Assembly: GCA_001899585.1 (NCBI GenBank)
Contig: MKWE01000019.1
Coordinates: 155,848 to 219,847, forward strand
Direction: 5' to 3'
Length of the DNA stretch: 64,000 nucleotides
Source: Rhodospirillales bacterium 70-18
GTDB lineage: Bacteria; Pseudomonadota; Alphaproteobacteria; Acetobacterales; Acetobacteraceae
Part shown: positions 40,584 through 50,349 of the stretch, one piece after another
Layout of the letters: every line of letters begins with the position of its first letter
Numbering within the stretch: position 1 is the first letter of the stretch
Translations under genes and position numbers: made by a program
The notes under the pieces: generated by a model
Database searches by the model: none
Told to the model about the DNA's origin: nothing
The model's input: only the letters and a program-made list of their open reading frames with translations

Positions 40584-41774
40584 TCAGGTGTAGCCGGGGG
40601 CCAGCTTGTAGGCGCCCAGCCGCTGCGAATTCGCCTCGGACATCACGATGTCGCTGTCCGGCAGGCCGTTATGCTCAGTCTTGCTCCAGCTGTAGGTGGC
40701 GTACAGGCCCGGATATTTGGTCACCGTGTCCCAGTAGGCGACCATCTTCGCCGGGTCGGTGCCGCCGGCTTCCTGCACCGCGCGGGCGATCAGGTTGATT
40801 GCGTCCACCCCGTCCAGCACCCACCACAGGATGGTGTCGTCGAGCTGGATCTTGCCTTTCGTTCCGTCCACGAAGCTCTGCACATGGGCCGGCAGCTTGC
40901 CGTCGGCGCCGAAGCTGCAGTTGCGGAAGCCGAGGATATAGGTCTTTTCCCAGTTCTTCGGCGCGGCGATCAGCTTGCCCACCTCTCCCGAGCCCATGGT
41001 GGGGTGGCCGACCAGCGGCACGTCCCAGCCCATGGTGGCGCGGGTGTTCATCAGCCGCGCGCACAGGCCGGGCGAGACGCTCCACACCACGATCGCCTGG
41101 GCGCCGGCATTGCGCATGCGCAGCATGTCCGGGGTCACGTCCGGCTGGGTGGGGTCGATGGTACCCTTGTAGACCACATTGCCGCCGCGCTTGGCGATCG
41201 CCGCCGTGGAGCTGGTGACGGTGGTGGTGCCGTAGCCGGTGGTGTCGCCCACCACGGCGAGCGACTTCAGGCCGAGATTCTTGATGCAGTAGTCGCTGAC
41301 CGCGTTGTCGATCTGGCTGTTGGAGGGCGCCATGCGGAAGGCGTTGGGGTATTTCGCCGGGTCGATCAGGCTGTCGACGAAGCAGGGGTGGACATTGGGC
41401 ATTTTGGCCCGCGCCATGATCGGCGTGGTGGCCAGCGACTCGCCCGAGTTGGTCGGCCCCCACACGGCATGCACGCGCGCCCGGCTGATCATGTCCTGCA
41501 CGGCGTTCACCGCCTTGGTGGGGTCGCCCTGGGTGTCGCGCACCACCAGCTCGATCTTGCGGCCCTTGACGCCGCCGGCGGCGTTGATCGCCTCCACCGC
41601 GTAATGCACGCCACGGTCGAAGCCGATGCCCGGGGCGGAGCTGGGGCCGGTGAGTGCCGCCAGCCAGCCGATGCGGATCGGCTCGCCCTGCGCCAGCGCC
41701 GGCCGGGCGAGGCCCTGGGCGGCCACCAGGGCGCCGGCCGAGCCCAATGCGAAGCCACGACGGGTGATGGTCAT
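40584..41774 (-). CDS. livK: ABC transporter periplasmic substrate-binding protein (LivK family)
   Basis: 396 residues. A Tat-type signal (MTITRRGFALGSAGALVAAQGLARPALA) precedes the type I periplasmic binding fold beginning IRIGWLAALTGPSSAPGIGFDRG. GPTNSGESLATTPIM and FRMAPSNSQIDNAVSDY line the ligand cleft. The ligand is not evident. I chose the ATG at 41774, which directly precedes the twin arginine. A perfect 16-bp palindrome lies 20-35 bases upstream. First gene of the importer operon. Confidence 0.9.
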   Translation of the reverse strand: MTITRRGFALGSAGALVAAQGLARPALAQGEPIRIGWLAALTGPSSAPGIGFDRGVHYAVEAINAAGGVKGRKIELVVRDTQGDPTKAVNAVQDMISRARVHAVWGPTNSGESLATTPIMARAKMPNVHPCFVDSLIDPAKYPNAFRMAPSNSQIDNAVSDYCIKNLGLKSLAVVGDTTGYGTTTVTSSTAAIAKRGGNVVYKGTIDPTQPDVTPDMLRMRNAGAQAIVVWSVSPGLCARLMNTRATMGWDVPLVGHPTMGSGEVGKLIAAPKNWEKTYILGFRNCSFGADGKLPAHVQSFVDGTKGKIQLDDTILWWVLDGVDAINLIARAVQEAGGTDPAKMVAYWDTVTKYPGLYATYSWSKTEHNGLPDSDIVMSEANSQRLGAYKLAPGYT

Positions 41775-41793
41775 GCGGACATCCTCCTTGCGT

Positions 41794-41809
41794 GCCGGCA
41801 TATGCCGGC
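41794..41809. promoter_or_regulatory. Perfect 16-bp palindrome upstream of livK
   Basis: GCCGGCATATGCCGGC is self-complementary and lies 20-35 bases upstream of the livK start, in the 226-base gap shared with the divergent cupin gene. Size, symmetry and position fit an operator for a dimeric repressor. No regulator gene is adjacent. Confidence 0.45.
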
Positions 41810-41955
41810 GATTCGGCGGACCTGCAGGCGTCCGCGCGTTGTTGAAACGATCCTACGGGATGCCACCGGCGGCGCAACCCCGGGGCCGCGCCGGGCCGCC
41901 AGACCGCGCCCACCCTCGACGCGGGCGGCGGCAATGCCTAGCATCGCTCCCCGCC

Positions 41956-41980
41956 GGGCCGCCGTTCGCCCCGGCGGCCC
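41956..41980 (+). promoter_or_regulatory. Leader hairpin before the cupin gene
   Basis: An 8-bp stem (GGGCCGCC/GGCGGCCC) with a nine-base loop ends 6 bases before the AGGAGG ribosome site of the cupin gene. It could influence translation start. No known riboswitch motif is visible. Confidence 0.35.
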
Positions 41981-42000
41981 ATGACCAGGAGGTCCATGCC

Positions 42001-42516
42001 ATGTCCCACACGCTGGAAGAATTCGCCGCACGCTGCCACGACGCCATCGCCGCCGAGCCCGGCCCGGCCGGCCGCCGCAAGGTATGTGCGCTCGTCGAGG
42101 AAATGCTGCGCGACCCCGGCTTCGTCGCCACCTACATCAAGGCCGACGGCCCGGAGCGGAAGATCATCTACGAAGACCCGGAATTCGGCTTCTGCATCCT
42201 GGCGCATTCCTACCAGGGCGCGAAGGGCAGCCCGCCGCACGACCACGGCCCCACCTGGGCGATCTACGGCCAGGCCACCGGCACCACCATCATGACCGAC
42301 TGGGAATTGCTGGAGCCGGCCAGCGGCGACCAGCCCGGCAAGGTCCGCGCCACCAAGACCTATACGCTGACCCCGGGGATGGCGTTCCTCTACAACGAGG
42401 GCGACCTGCATTCGCCGCGCCGCGACGCCTCCACGACGCTGATCCGCATCGAGGGGCAGGACGTCACCAAGATCCGCCGGGCGAAATACGTCGCGGTGGA
42501 GAACGCCGGCGCCTGA
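42001..42516 (+). CDS. Cysteine-dioxygenase-like cupin protein
   Basis: 171 residues, one cupin barrel. Metal ligands are His80 and His82 in PPHDHG and His137 in GDLHS, the 3-His pattern of thiol dioxygenases. WAIYGQATGTTIMTDW and the helical N-terminus resemble the PF05995-like group. A perfect AGGAGG is eight bases upstream. Substrate unknown. It is convergent with the ThDP enzyme gene and divergent from the importer operon, so a shared pathway is possible but unproven. Confidence 0.72.
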   Translation: MSHTLEEFAARCHDAIAAEPGPAGRRKVCALVEEMLRDPGFVATYIKADGPERKIIYEDPEFGFCILAHSYQGAKGSPPHDHGPTWAIYGQATGTTIMTDWELLEPASGDQPGKVRATKTYTLTPGMAFLYNEGDLHSPRRDASTTLIRIEGQDVTKIRRAKYVAVENAGA

Positions 42517-42529
42517 GGCCGCATGACGG

Positions 42530-42549
42530 GGCGGCGCCGCTGCGCCGCC
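42530..42549. terminator. Hairpin between cupin and ThDP enzyme genes
   Basis: A perfect 8-bp stem (GGCGGCGC/GCGCCGCC) with a four-base loop lies 14 bases after the cupin stop, between convergent genes. It probably serves both. No T run. Confidence 0.5.
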
Positions 42550-42595
42550 TCGTCGTCGCGATCAGGCTCGGCCGGTCATCAAGCCCGGCCCTTGA

Positions 42596-44218
42596 TCAAG
42601 CCCGGCCGGGCGAGATGAACCCCCAGGGCGGGGTGTCGGTGGCGATGTCGGTGGTCACCTCGATCAGCGCCGGCGCGTTGGCGGCGATCGCCTCGCGCAG
42701 CGCCACCCGCAGCCCCTCGGCGTCGCGCGCATGCCATGCCCGCACGCCGAAGCTGCGCGCGAAGGCCTGGAAATCCGGGTTGCGCAGCGCCGAGCCGGAT
42801 TCCCGCCCCTCGAACAGCCGCCGCTGGTCGCGCAGCACGTTGCCATAGGCGCCGTTGTTGAACAGCACGGTCACCAGGTTGATGCCGTGCTGCACGGCGG
42901 TCGCCAGCTCGGTGCCGCCGAACAGGAAGCCGCCATCGCCGGTCAGCGCCACCACCGGCCGGTCGGGGTGCGCCACCTTCACGCCCAGCGCCATCGGGAA
43001 GCCTGCCCCCAGCGTGCCGGAGAAACCCGAGGTGATCAGCCGGCGCGGCCCATGCACCGGGAAGCCGAACCAGGACACGTAGCCCACCTGGGTCATCTCG
43101 TCGCACAATATGCCGTCGTCGGGCAGCACGTCGCGGATGGCCTCCAGGTAGGACATCTGCGGCTGCACCGCCTGGATGGCCTGCGCCGTCTCGGCCTTCA
43201 CCTGGGCGATCCGCGCCGCCCGCCCGGTTTCGGCCACGCCCTCGCCCAGGGCGGCCAGCAGGGCGCGCGCGCCATCCGCCGCGTCGGCCACGATGCCGAT
43301 TTCCACCGGCAGGCGCCGCATCTCCACCGGGTCGATGTCGATGCGCGCGATCGCGAGGCCCGCCGGCAGCTTGCCCCAGCGCCCGGCCGGCACCTCAAGG
43401 CGCGTGCCGATGCCGATCAGCAGGTCGGTCTCCGCCCAAAGGTGGTAGGCGGAGGCCACCGTCATCGCCAGCGGATGCCGGTCATCGACGATGCCGCGCC
43501 CGGTGCGGAACGAGACCACCGGTATGCCCAGCCGCTCGGCCAGCGCCAGCACTTCGGCCCCGGCATGCGCGGCGCCGCCGCCCACCCAGAGCATCGGCGC
43601 CCGCGCCGCCCGCAGCCGCGCCGCCAGGGCCGCGATCTTCTCCGGGTCCGGCACCGGGGCGGGCAGCAGCGGCAGCGGGTCCTGCGGCATCACCTCGGCG
43701 GTGGCGGTGAACTGGTCCCACGGCATCTCGATGGAGACCGGGCCCGGCCGGCCAGAGCGCATCTGCTGGAAGGCGTTGGCCACCAGCCTTGGCGCGTCGG
43801 TCGGATGCTCGATCCGCTCGGCGGATTTCAGCAGCGTGCGCAGGGTGGCCAACTGGTCGGGCAGTTCGTGCAACTGGCCGCGCCCGCGCCCGATCATGGC
43901 GCTGGGCACCTGGCCGGTGATGCACAGCACCGGCGCGTTCAGCCCCCAGGCGGTCGCCAGCGCGGCGGTGGTGTTGAGCACGCCCGGCCCCGGCACCACG
44001 GCATAGGCGCCGGGCCGGCCGGTGGCGCAGGCATAGCCCAGCGCCATGTAGGCGGTGGTCTGCTCGTGGCGGGCATTGATCAGCCGCAGCCGGTTGGCGT
44101 TGCGCGCGAAGGCGTCGAACAGGCCATAGACCTGCACCCCCGGCAGCCCGAACACCGTGTCGATCCCGTGCCGCAGCAGCCCATCGACGATCGCCTCGCC
44201 GCCTGTCATCCGCGCCAT
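42596..44218 (-). CDS. Thiamine diphosphate-dependent enzyme, acetolactate synthase-like
   Basis: 540 residues in the three-domain POX/AHAS layout. The catalytic Glu is about residue 52 (NARHEQTTAYMALGYA). The central domain binds FAD in some relatives but may be empty here. The ThDP/Mg motif is GDGGFLFGGTELATAVQHGINLVTVLFNNGAYGN. No regulatory small subunit is next to it, so biosynthetic IlvB is unlikely. Catabolic carboligase or decarboxylase activity is more plausible. The start at 44218 (MARMTGGEAIVDGLL) is the conserved one; residues encoded upstream are spurious. Confidence 0.85.
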   Translation of the reverse strand: MARMTGGEAIVDGLLRHGIDTVFGLPGVQVYGLFDAFARNANRLRLINARHEQTTAYMALGYACATGRPGAYAVVPGPGVLNTTAALATAWGLNAPVLCITGQVPSAMIGRGRGQLHELPDQLATLRTLLKSAERIEHPTDAPRLVANAFQQMRSGRPGPVSIEMPWDQFTATAEVMPQDPLPLLPAPVPDPEKIAALAARLRAARAPMLWVGGGAAHAGAEVLALAERLGIPVVSFRTGRGIVDDRHPLAMTVASAYHLWAETDLLIGIGTRLEVPAGRWGKLPAGLAIARIDIDPVEMRRLPVEIGIVADAADGARALLAALGEGVAETGRAARIAQVKAETAQAIQAVQPQMSYLEAIRDVLPDDGILCDEMTQVGYVSWFGFPVHGPRRLITSGFSGTLGAGFPMALGVKVAHPDRPVVALTGDGGFLFGGTELATAVQHGINLVTVLFNNGAYGNVLRDQRRLFEGRESGSALRNPDFQAFARSFGVRAWHARDAEGLRVALREAIAANAPALIEVTTDIATDTPPWGFISPGRA

Positions 44219-44345
44219 GCCGGCGTCTCCTTCCCAAACCGGCGGGAACACTCGCATGGCCCGGCAGCCGGGTGAAGGCCCGCCCCGCGGACCCTGTCGC
44301 GATCGGGTGGACCTGACCGGACGCCGCGCATAGTGTCGCCGCGCG

Positions 44346-45491
44346 ATGGCCGCATTGATGGGGGGGCTGATGCCGGCGACCACGATCCTGTTCCACAAGG
44401 ACGGCAACAGCCACGATTGCGGCGGGTCCGGCTGGGCGGCGCCGGAGCTGCACGGCATGTGGAGCACCGCCGCCACCTGCCACCTGGACATTCCCGGCCT
44501 CATTCCCGGCATGGCCTACCGCGCCGCCGCCCGCGTCCGCCCGTTCGTCGCGCCGCCCATCGTCACATTCCAGGACGTGACGGTGGTGCTGGGCGGCGAG
44601 CCGGTCTGCCGCCACCGGATCGCCAACGCCACGACCGTCGCGTTCGCCGTGCCGGCCCATGCCGTCGGCAAGGACGGAACGTTGCGCATCACCTTCGAAT
44701 GCCCGACGGCGGTGGTGCCGAACACCATCGGACCGTCACGCGACTCACGCTGTCTGGGCTTCTCGCTCGGGCATCTTACGCTGGAGTCGGCCGCCGGCGC
44801 GGCGTCCCCCGCCGAGCCGGCGGCGCCGGCCGCTGCCGCCGCCAAAGCCCCGGTGCCGGAAGGCAGGATGCCGGTGAATGGAACCTCCGCGTTCCTGGCC
44901 CCGCTCGCGGCGCGCGGCCTCACCCTCTCGGTCGGGCGCTATACCTATGGCAGCCCGCGGATCAGCTTCATCGACCATGATCCGAAAGCGGTGCTGGAAA
45001 TCGGCAGCTTCTGCTCCATCGCGGCGGGCTGCCATATCTTCGTCGGCGTGTTCGGCCGGCATCCGGTCGATTTCCTGACCACCTTTCCGCTCGGCATGGC
45101 ATTCCACCCGCCGCGGCGGCGCGACAAGAGCCGGGTCGAACTGGACAATCTCGGCGTGCGGATCGGCTCGGATGTGTGGATCGGCGACGGCACCACCATC
45201 ATGGCCGGCGTCACGGTCGGCCACGGCGCGGTGCTCGCCGCCGGCAGCATGGTGACGCGCGATGTGGAGCCCTATTCCGTGGTGGGCGGCGTGCCGGTCC
45301 GCCATATCAGCTATCGCTTCACCCCGGCGCAGATCGCGCGCCTGCTGCAACTGCGCTGGTGGGACCTGGACGAGGCGCTCCTCGCCGAGGCGGTGGAACT
45401 GTTCTACCAGCGCGACATCACGGCGGCGATCGACGAACTGGAAAGCCGCGCGGCACTGGCCGGCCAGCAGGGAGGCGACGAGCCCGGCTGA
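44346..45491 (+). CDS. CatB-like hexapeptide O-acetyltransferase with extra N-terminal domain
   Basis: 381 residues. Residues about 185-345 are a left-handed beta-helix acetyltransferase of the xenobiotic/CatB class: IEIGSFCSIAAGCHIFVG-type turns, HPVDFLTTFP, VRIGSDVWIGDGTTIMAGVTVGHGAVLAAGSMVTRDVEPYSVVGGVPVRHI. Residues 15-155 form a separate beta-rich module (HGMWSTAATCHLDIPGL, DSRCLGFSLGHLTL) like those attached to Acetobacteraceae glycosyltransferases, joined by an Ala/Pro linker. Likely acetylates a surface sugar. Starts at 44346, 44358 or 44370 are possible. Confidence 0.8.
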   Translation: MAALMGGLMPATTILFHKDGNSHDCGGSGWAAPELHGMWSTAATCHLDIPGLIPGMAYRAAARVRPFVAPPIVTFQDVTVVLGGEPVCRHRIANATTVAFAVPAHAVGKDGTLRITFECPTAVVPNTIGPSRDSRCLGFSLGHLTLESAAGAASPAEPAAPAAAAAKAPVPEGRMPVNGTSAFLAPLAARGLTLSVGRYTYGSPRISFIDHDPKAVLEIGSFCSIAAGCHIFVGVFGRHPVDFLTTFPLGMAFHPPRRRDKSRVELDNLGVRIGSDVWIGDGTTIMAGVTVGHGAVLAAGSMVTRDVEPYSVVGGVPVRHISYRFTPAQIARLLQLRWWDLDEALLAEAVELFYQRDITAAIDELESRAALAGQQGGDEPG

Positions 45492-45504
45492 TATCAAAGG
45501 CAAG

Positions 45505-45526
45505 CGGCGGGGGGGGCGCCCCGCCG
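45505..45526. terminator. GC-rich hairpin between acetyltransferase and tyrA
   Basis: An 8-bp stem (CGGCGGGG/CCCCGCCG) with a G-rich six-base loop lies between the convergent genes, 14 bases after the acetyltransferase stop. It probably acts in both directions. Confidence 0.5.
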
Positions 45527-45542
45527 GGGGTCAGGTCCGCCC

Positions 45543-46430
45543 TCAGGCCTGCTTCAGTTCGATCAGGCTGCGCCGGATGCTGCGCCCCAGCCGCACCCGG
45601 TCCTCGATATAGGTCGGATCGCCCCAGCGCACCGCGCGCGCCATCGCCTGCGCGTCCTCCATGAAGCGCGCCAGCATCTCCAGCAGCGCCTCGCGGTTGT
45701 TGAGGAACACGTCGCGCCACATCACCGGGTCCGACGCCGCGATGCGGGTGAAGTCGCGGAAGCCGGAGGCAGCGAATTTCAGCACCTGCTGGCGGCTTTC
45801 GTCCTCCAGCGCATCGGCGGTGCCGCAGATGGTGAAGGCGATCAGATGCGGCAGGTGGCTGACGATGGCCAGCACCCGGTCGTGATGCGCCGGCTCCATG
45901 CTCTCCACCATCGAGCCGCAGCGCCGCCACAGCTCGGAGACCTTCTCCACCGCCGCAGCATCGGTGCCCGGCGGCGGCGTCAGCAGGCACCAGCGGCCCT
46001 GGAACAGCGTGGTGAAGCCCGAATCCGGGCCGGAATACTCGGTGCCGGCCAGCGGATGGGCGGGCACGAAATGCACGCCCTCCGGCACCAGTGGCCCCAC
46101 GTCGCGGATCACCGATTGCTTGGTGGAGCCCACGTCGGTCAGCACGCAGCCGGGCGCCAGATGCGGCGCGATCGCCTGCGCCAGCGCCGCGTAGGCGCCC
46201 ACCGGGGCGCACAGCATCACGCAATCCGCACCCTCGACGGCCTTCGCCGGGTCCAGTTCCACCCGGTCGGCGATGCCGAGTTCCATCACCCGGTCCAGCG
46301 TCGCCTGGGTGCGCGCGCTGGCCACCACCTCGGCGGCCAACTCCCGCTTTTCCATGGCGATGCGCGCCACCGAACTGCCGATCAGCCCGACGCCGATCAG
46401 CACGAGGCGGCGAAAGACCGGTTCAGCCAT
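45543..46430 (-). CDS. tyrA: Prephenate/arogenate (cyclohexadienyl) dehydrogenase
   Basis: NAD(P)-dependent oxidative decarboxylation in tyrosine synthesis, 295 residues. The nucleotide site is [11 protein letters not shown], the catalytic His region [14 protein letters not shown], and the second conserved block [13 protein letters not shown]. No ACT or chorismate mutase domain is attached. Choice between prephenate and arogenate cannot be made by eye. It overlaps hisC by 8 bp and is last in the three-gene aromatic operon. Confidence 0.92.
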   Translation of the reverse strand: MAEPVFRRLVLIGVGLIGSSVARIAMEKRELAAEVVASARTQATLDRVMELGIADRVELDPAKAVEGADCVMLCAPVGAYAALAQAIAPHLAPGCVLTDVGSTKQSVIRDVGPLVPEGVHFVPAHPLAGTEYSGPDSGFTTLFQGRWCLLTPPPGTDAAAVEKVSELWRRCGSMVESMEPAHHDRVLAIVSHLPHLIAFTICGTADALEDESRQQVLKFAASGFRDFTRIAASDPVMWRDVFLNNREALLEMLARFMEDAQAMARAVRWGDPTYIEDRVRLGRSIRRSLIELKQA

Positions 46431-47538
46431 GCTGCGTCGCCATGAAGGCGGTGAGGGTGTCGGCCACCAGCGTGCATTCCTCGGCGGTGCCGACGGTGAT
46501 GCGCAGGCAGTGCGGCAGGTCGTAGGCGCCCATGGCGCGCACGATGATGCCGCGCGCCTTCAGGAAGGCGTCGGCGGCGGCGGCACGGGCGGGGGTGGCG
46601 AAATCGGCCAGGAAGAAATTGGTGTGGCTCGGCCACACCTTGATGCCGGCGGCGGTCAGCGCGGTGGCGAGCCTGGCCCGCCATTCGCTGTTGTGGGCCA
46701 CGCTGCGCTCGACCCAGCCGGGCTCGGCCAGGGCAGCGACGGCGGCGGCCTGGGCGGCGATGTTGACGTTGAACACGCCGCGCACCCGGTTCAGGGCGTC
46801 GATCACCGCCGGCGGGCCGTAGCACCAGCCCACGCGCATCCCGCCGAGGCCGAACACCTTGCTGAAGGTGCGCAGCATCACCGTGTTGTCGCCGGCATCC
46901 ACCAGCTTCGCGCCGGCGTCGTAGCCGGGTTCGGTGACGTATTCGGCATAGGCGGAGTCCAGCACCAGCAGCACCTCGGGCGGCAGGCCGGCGCGCAGCC
47001 GTTCCATCTCGCTTTCGGGCAGCAGGCTGCCGGTGGGGTTGTTGGGGTTGGCGACGTACACGATGCGGGTGGCCGGCGACACCGCGGCCAGGATGGCGTC
47101 CACATCGGTGGTCAGGTTGCGTTCCGGCGCCTTCAGCACCCGCGAGCCGGCATAGGTGCCGGCGATCTGGTACATGGTGAAGCCGTGCATCGACATGATG
47201 ATCTCGGTGCGCGATCCATCAGCGAGGGGGCCGCCATAGATGTGGCAGATGTGCTGGATCAGCTCGTCCGAGCCGGTGCCGCAGACGATCCTCGCCGGGT
47301 CGAGCCCCCAGCGCGCGCCGATCGCGCGGCGCAGCTCCACCGAGCCCCCATCGGGGTAGCGGTGGATCTCGGCGGCGACGGTGCCGTAGGCGGCGATGGC
47401 GCCCGGCGGCGGGCCGAACGCGCCCTCGTTGGCGGAGAGCTTCACGATGCGGTTCAGCCCGGCCACATTCCCCTCGCCGGGAACATAGGCGGCGATCTGC
47501 AGCACTTCGGCGCGCGGCCGCGGACCAGTCTGGCTCAT
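46423..47538 (-). CDS. hisC: Histidinol-phosphate/aromatic aminotransferase
   Basis: Fold-type I PLP aminotransferase, 371 residues. The PLP lysine is in [16 protein letters not shown], and [15 protein letters not shown] and DSAYAEYV precede it. In this position, between a chorismate mutase-like gene and tyrA, it probably serves as the aromatic aminotransferase for phenylalanine/tyrosine, possibly as well as for histidine. Overlaps of 4 bp upstream and 8 bp downstream suggest coupled translation. Confidence 0.92.
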   Translation of the reverse strand: MSQTGPRPRAEVLQIAAYVPGEGNVAGLNRIVKLSANEGAFGPPPGAIAAYGTVAAEIHRYPDGGSVELRRAIGARWGLDPARIVCGTGSDELIQHICHIYGGPLADGSRTEIIMSMHGFTMYQIAGTYAGSRVLKAPERNLTTDVDAILAAVSPATRIVYVANPNNPTGSLLPESEMERLRAGLPPEVLLVLDSAYAEYVTEPGYDAGAKLVDAGDNTVMLRTFSKVFGLGGMRVGWCYGPPAVIDALNRVRGVFNVNIAAQAAAVAALAEPGWVERSVAHNSEWRARLATALTAAGIKVWPSHTNFFLADFATPARAAAADAFLKARGIIVRAMGAYDLPHCLRITVGTAEECTLVADTLTAFMATQHG

Positions 47539-48437
47539 GCGGAGTCTCCATCCACGGGAACGGCGTAGGCGCCCAGCACCACCGGCGGGCGCAGCATGTC
47601 CGACAGCGCGGCCAGCCGCGCGTCGTCATCAGCCACCAGCCCGGCCACGTCCACCAGCGCCTGCGCCACCGCCGCCCCCTGGTCGCGGCGCAGGATGATA
47701 GTGCCGGTATCGAAGCCGGCGGCGGCCAGCGCCCCGGAGAGCCGGGCGCGGCTGGCCTCCTGGCTCAGTTCCAGGCCGATCAGGCTGCGGTCGGTGCTGC
47801 CGGGGTCGGCGCTGCTGGCGTCCGGCGGCACGGCGGCCACCACCAGCGCATGCACCTGCGGCGCCCCCTCGCTGCGCGGCGCCCAGAACGGCAGGCGCGC
47901 CACCACATGGATGCGCGGCTCGTCGCGGTGCAGCAGCGCGGTCCACCATGCGGCCGAGGCGGCCTGTTCCTCGTCGGGCATCGGCAACACGGCGGCGATC
48001 GCGGCGCCGCTGCTGACCTCGCCGATCGCCTGCGCCGGGGTGCGGTGGCGGCGCAGCGGCGTCAGCGCGCCGAAATGCTCGCGCGCGGCCTGCACGAAGG
48101 CGTCCCCCGGCCCGGTCTCGCACACTGTGACGACATAGCTGCCCTGCATGCTCGTTGTGGCGGCGAACAGCTCGCGCCACAGCCGGGGCAGCAGCCGCCG
48201 CGGCAACGCGCCTTGGTGGCGGCGCAGCAGGCGGCGGATGATCTGCGCCTCCCGCCCCGGACGGATCGCCACCCGCCCCTTGGCGCCATGCGCGCCGACC
48301 TGCTCCACCACGCGGGCGCGCTGCATCAGCAGATCGTGGATGGCGTCGTCGATCCGGTCCAGCTCCGCGCGCAACTGCGCGAGCGTGGGCGGGGCGGCCG
48401 TATCGGTCGGGTCGGTCGGGTCTGCGGTGCTGGACAT
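47535..48437 (-). CDS. Chorismate mutase (AroQ) with a divergent C-terminal domain
   Basis: 300 residues. Residues 18-100 are an AroQ chorismate mutase: [30 protein letters not shown], then [13 protein letters not shown]. The C-terminal 200 residues look like a worn prephenate dehydratase/ACT part: [17 protein letters not shown], then [27 protein letters not shown]. The T-R-F catalytic motif of prephenate dehydratase is not seen. It probably makes prephenate and the C-terminal part may sense an amino acid. First gene of the operon with hisC and tyrA. Confidence 0.82.
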   Translation of the reverse strand: MSSTADPTDPTDTAAPPTLAQLRAELDRIDDAIHDLLMQRARVVEQVGAHGAKGRVAIRPGREAQIIRRLLRRHQGALPRRLLPRLWRELFAATTSMQGSYVVTVCETGPGDAFVQAAREHFGALTPLRRHRTPAQAIGEVSSGAAIAAVLPMPDEEQAASAAWWTALLHRDEPRIHVVARLPFWAPRSEGAPQVHALVVAAVPPDASSADPGSTDRSLIGLELSQEASRARLSGALAAAGFDTGTIILRRDQGAAVAQALVDVAGLVADDDARLAALSDMLRPPVVLGAYAVPVDGDSA

Positions 48438-48501
48438 CTGCGCGTTCGGCTAAGGGCGGACTGGAATAGCGGATGGTGCCGGATATGCAAAGCTGGCGTT
48501 G

Positions 48502-48538
48502 GCGCGCGGCGCGGCGGATGGTTGCAACGGCCGCGCGC
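48502..48538 (+). promoter_or_regulatory. Hairpin in the metX leader
   Basis: A 9-bp stem (GCGCGCGGC/GCCGCGCGC) with a 19-base loop sits 24 bases before metX, in the 124-base divergent gap. I looked for the SAM-II riboswitch core common before metX in this class and did not find it. Confidence 0.3.
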
Positions 48539-48561
48539 GGGCCGCATATGCTTGCGCCGTG

Positions 48562-49713
48562 ATGGATCAGTCCGCCTCGCCCCTGGCGACCGTCGTCCAC
48601 CAGCACGCGGTGTTCACCGACGGGCTGCTGCTGGATTGCGGCGTCGTCCTGGCCCGGCTGGAGGTGGCGTACCGCACCTATGGCCGGCTGAACGCCGCGC
48701 GCAGCAACGCCATCCTGGTCTGCCACGCGCTCACCGGCGACCAGTACGTGGCCGAGCCGCACCCGGTCACCGGCAAGCCCGGCTGGTGGGAGGCCGTGGT
48801 CGGCCCCGGCCGCCCGATCGACACCGACCGCTATTTCGTCATCTGCGCCAACGTGCTCGGCGGCTGCATGGGCTCCACCGGCCCGCGCAGCCAGCGCGAC
48901 GACGCGCCCGATGGCGTGCTCTGGGGCATCGATTTCCCGCCGGTCACCATCCGCGACATGGTGCGCGCGCAGAAGCGCCTGGTCGAACACCTGGGCATCG
49001 AGCGGCTGTTCGCCGTGGTCGGCGGCTCGATGGGCGGCATGCAGGTCCTGCAATGGGCGGCGACCTACCCGGGCCACGTCTTCGCCGCCGTCCCGGTCGC
49101 CACCGCCGCCTATCACTCGGCGCAGAACATCGCCTTCAACGAGGTCGGCCGCCAGGCCATCTTCGCCGACCCCGACTGGGAGAGCGGCCGCTACTGGGAC
49201 TCCGGCAAAATTCCGGCCCGCGGCCTCGCCGTCGCCCGCATGGTCGCGCACATCACCTACCTCTCCGAGCAGGCGCTGACCCGCAAGTTCGGCCGCCGGC
49301 TGCGCGGCGGCGCCAGCCTGTCGATGTTCGGCGACATGTTCGAGGTGGAGAGCTACCTCCAGCACCAGGGCAGCACCTTCGTCAACCGCTTCGACGCCAA
49401 TTCCTACCTCACCATCACCCGCGCGATGGATTATTTCGATCTCGTGGCCGATTCCCAGGGCGACCTCTCCGCCGCCTTCCGCGACACCCCCACCCGCTTC
49501 TGCCTGATCAGCTTCACCAGCGACTGGCTGTTCCCCACCGCCGAAAGCCGCGCCGTCGCGCGCGCGCTCAACCGCGCCGCCGCCAATGTCAGCTTCGTCG
49601 AAATCGCCTCCGACAAGGGCCACGACGCCTTCCTGCTCGACGAGCCGGACTTCCACCGCACCCTGGCCGGCTTCCTCGCCGGTTGCGCCGAGCACGCCGG
49701 GCTGCCGGCATGA
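48562..49713 (+). CDS. metX: Homoserine O-acetyltransferase
   Basis: Alpha/beta hydrolase acyltransferase that activates homoserine for methionine synthesis, 383 residues. The nucleophile elbow is GGSMGGMQ, the oxyanion region is HALTGD, and the catalytic Asp and His are in SDWLFP and [19 protein letters not shown] is a MetX hallmark. ATG 48562 fits the usual N-terminus. It overlaps metW by 4 bp. Some MetX homologues use succinyl-CoA. Confidence 0.95.
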   Translation: MDQSASPLATVVHQHAVFTDGLLLDCGVVLARLEVAYRTYGRLNAARSNAILVCHALTGDQYVAEPHPVTGKPGWWEAVVGPGRPIDTDRYFVICANVLGGCMGSTGPRSQRDDAPDGVLWGIDFPPVTIRDMVRAQKRLVEHLGIERLFAVVGGSMGGMQVLQWAATYPGHVFAAVPVATAAYHSAQNIAFNEVGRQAIFADPDWESGRYWDSGKIPARGLAVARMVAHITYLSEQALTRKFGRRLRGGASLSMFGDMFEVESYLQHQGSTFVNRFDANSYLTITRAMDYFDLVADSQGDLSAAFRDTPTRFCLISFTSDWLFPTAESRAVARALNRAAANVSFVEIASDKGHDAFLLDEPDFHRTLAGFLAGCAEHAGLPA

Positions 49714-50342
49714 ACGCCCCGGTCCGCTTCGTCGCCAAGAACATGCGGCTCGACCTGCGGCTGATCGCCGGCATGGTCGCCCCCGGCGCCCGCGTGCTGG
49801 ACATCGGCAGCGGCGACGGCAGCCTGATCGACCATCTCTACCGCACCCATGGCTGCGACGCCCGCGGCATCGAGATCGACATGGCCGAGGTCACCCGCTC
49901 GGTCGCCCACGGCCTGCCGGTGATGCACGGCGACGCCGACAGCGACCTGGCGCAATACCCCGACGATGCGTTCGACTACGTGATCCTCTCGCGCACCCTC
50001 CAGGCGGTGGAGCGCCCGCGCGAGGTGCTGCGCCAGATGCTGCGCATCGGCCGCCACGCCATCGTCAGCTTCCCCAATTTCGGCCACTGGCAGGTGCGCT
50101 GGCAACTGCTGTGGAGCGGCCGCATGCCGATGACCTCGGTCTGGGCGCGCCCCTGGCACGAAACCCCGAACATCCACCCCTGCACCATCCGCGACTTCGT
50201 CCAGCTCTGCGCCGACGAGGGCTACGTGATCGAGCGCTGGCTGGCGGTGGACGAGGCCGGCCAGCGCGCGCCCTGGCGCCGCTTCATGGGCATGGCCAAC
50301 CTGTTCGGCGAACAGGCCCTGTTCCAGCTTCGCAAGCGCTGA
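49710..50342 (+). CDS. metW: Methionine biosynthesis protein MetW
   Basis: 210-residue methyltransferase-fold partner of Met[32 protein letters not shown], then [25 protein letters not shown] and [22 protein letters not shown] are diagnostic, as is [14 protein letters not shown]. MetW stimulates the acetyltransferase in other proteobacteria. It directly follows metX with an ATGA overlap. Confidence 0.95.
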   Translation: MNAPVRFVAKNMRLDLRLIAGMVAPGARVLDIGSGDGSLIDHLYRTHGCDARGIEIDMAEVTRSVAHGLPVMHGDADSDLAQYPDDAFDYVILSRTLQAVERPREVLRQMLRIGRHAIVSFPNFGHWQVRWQLLWSGRMPMTSVWARPWHETPNIHPCTIRDFVQLCADEGYVIERWLAVDEAGQRAPWRRFMGMANLFGEQALFQLRKR

Positions 50343-50349
50343 GCCGGCG

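Noticed and set aside
48438..48561. SAM-II riboswitch before metX
   Set aside because: This class often has one, but the core sequence and pseudoknot arms were not found in the 124-base gap.
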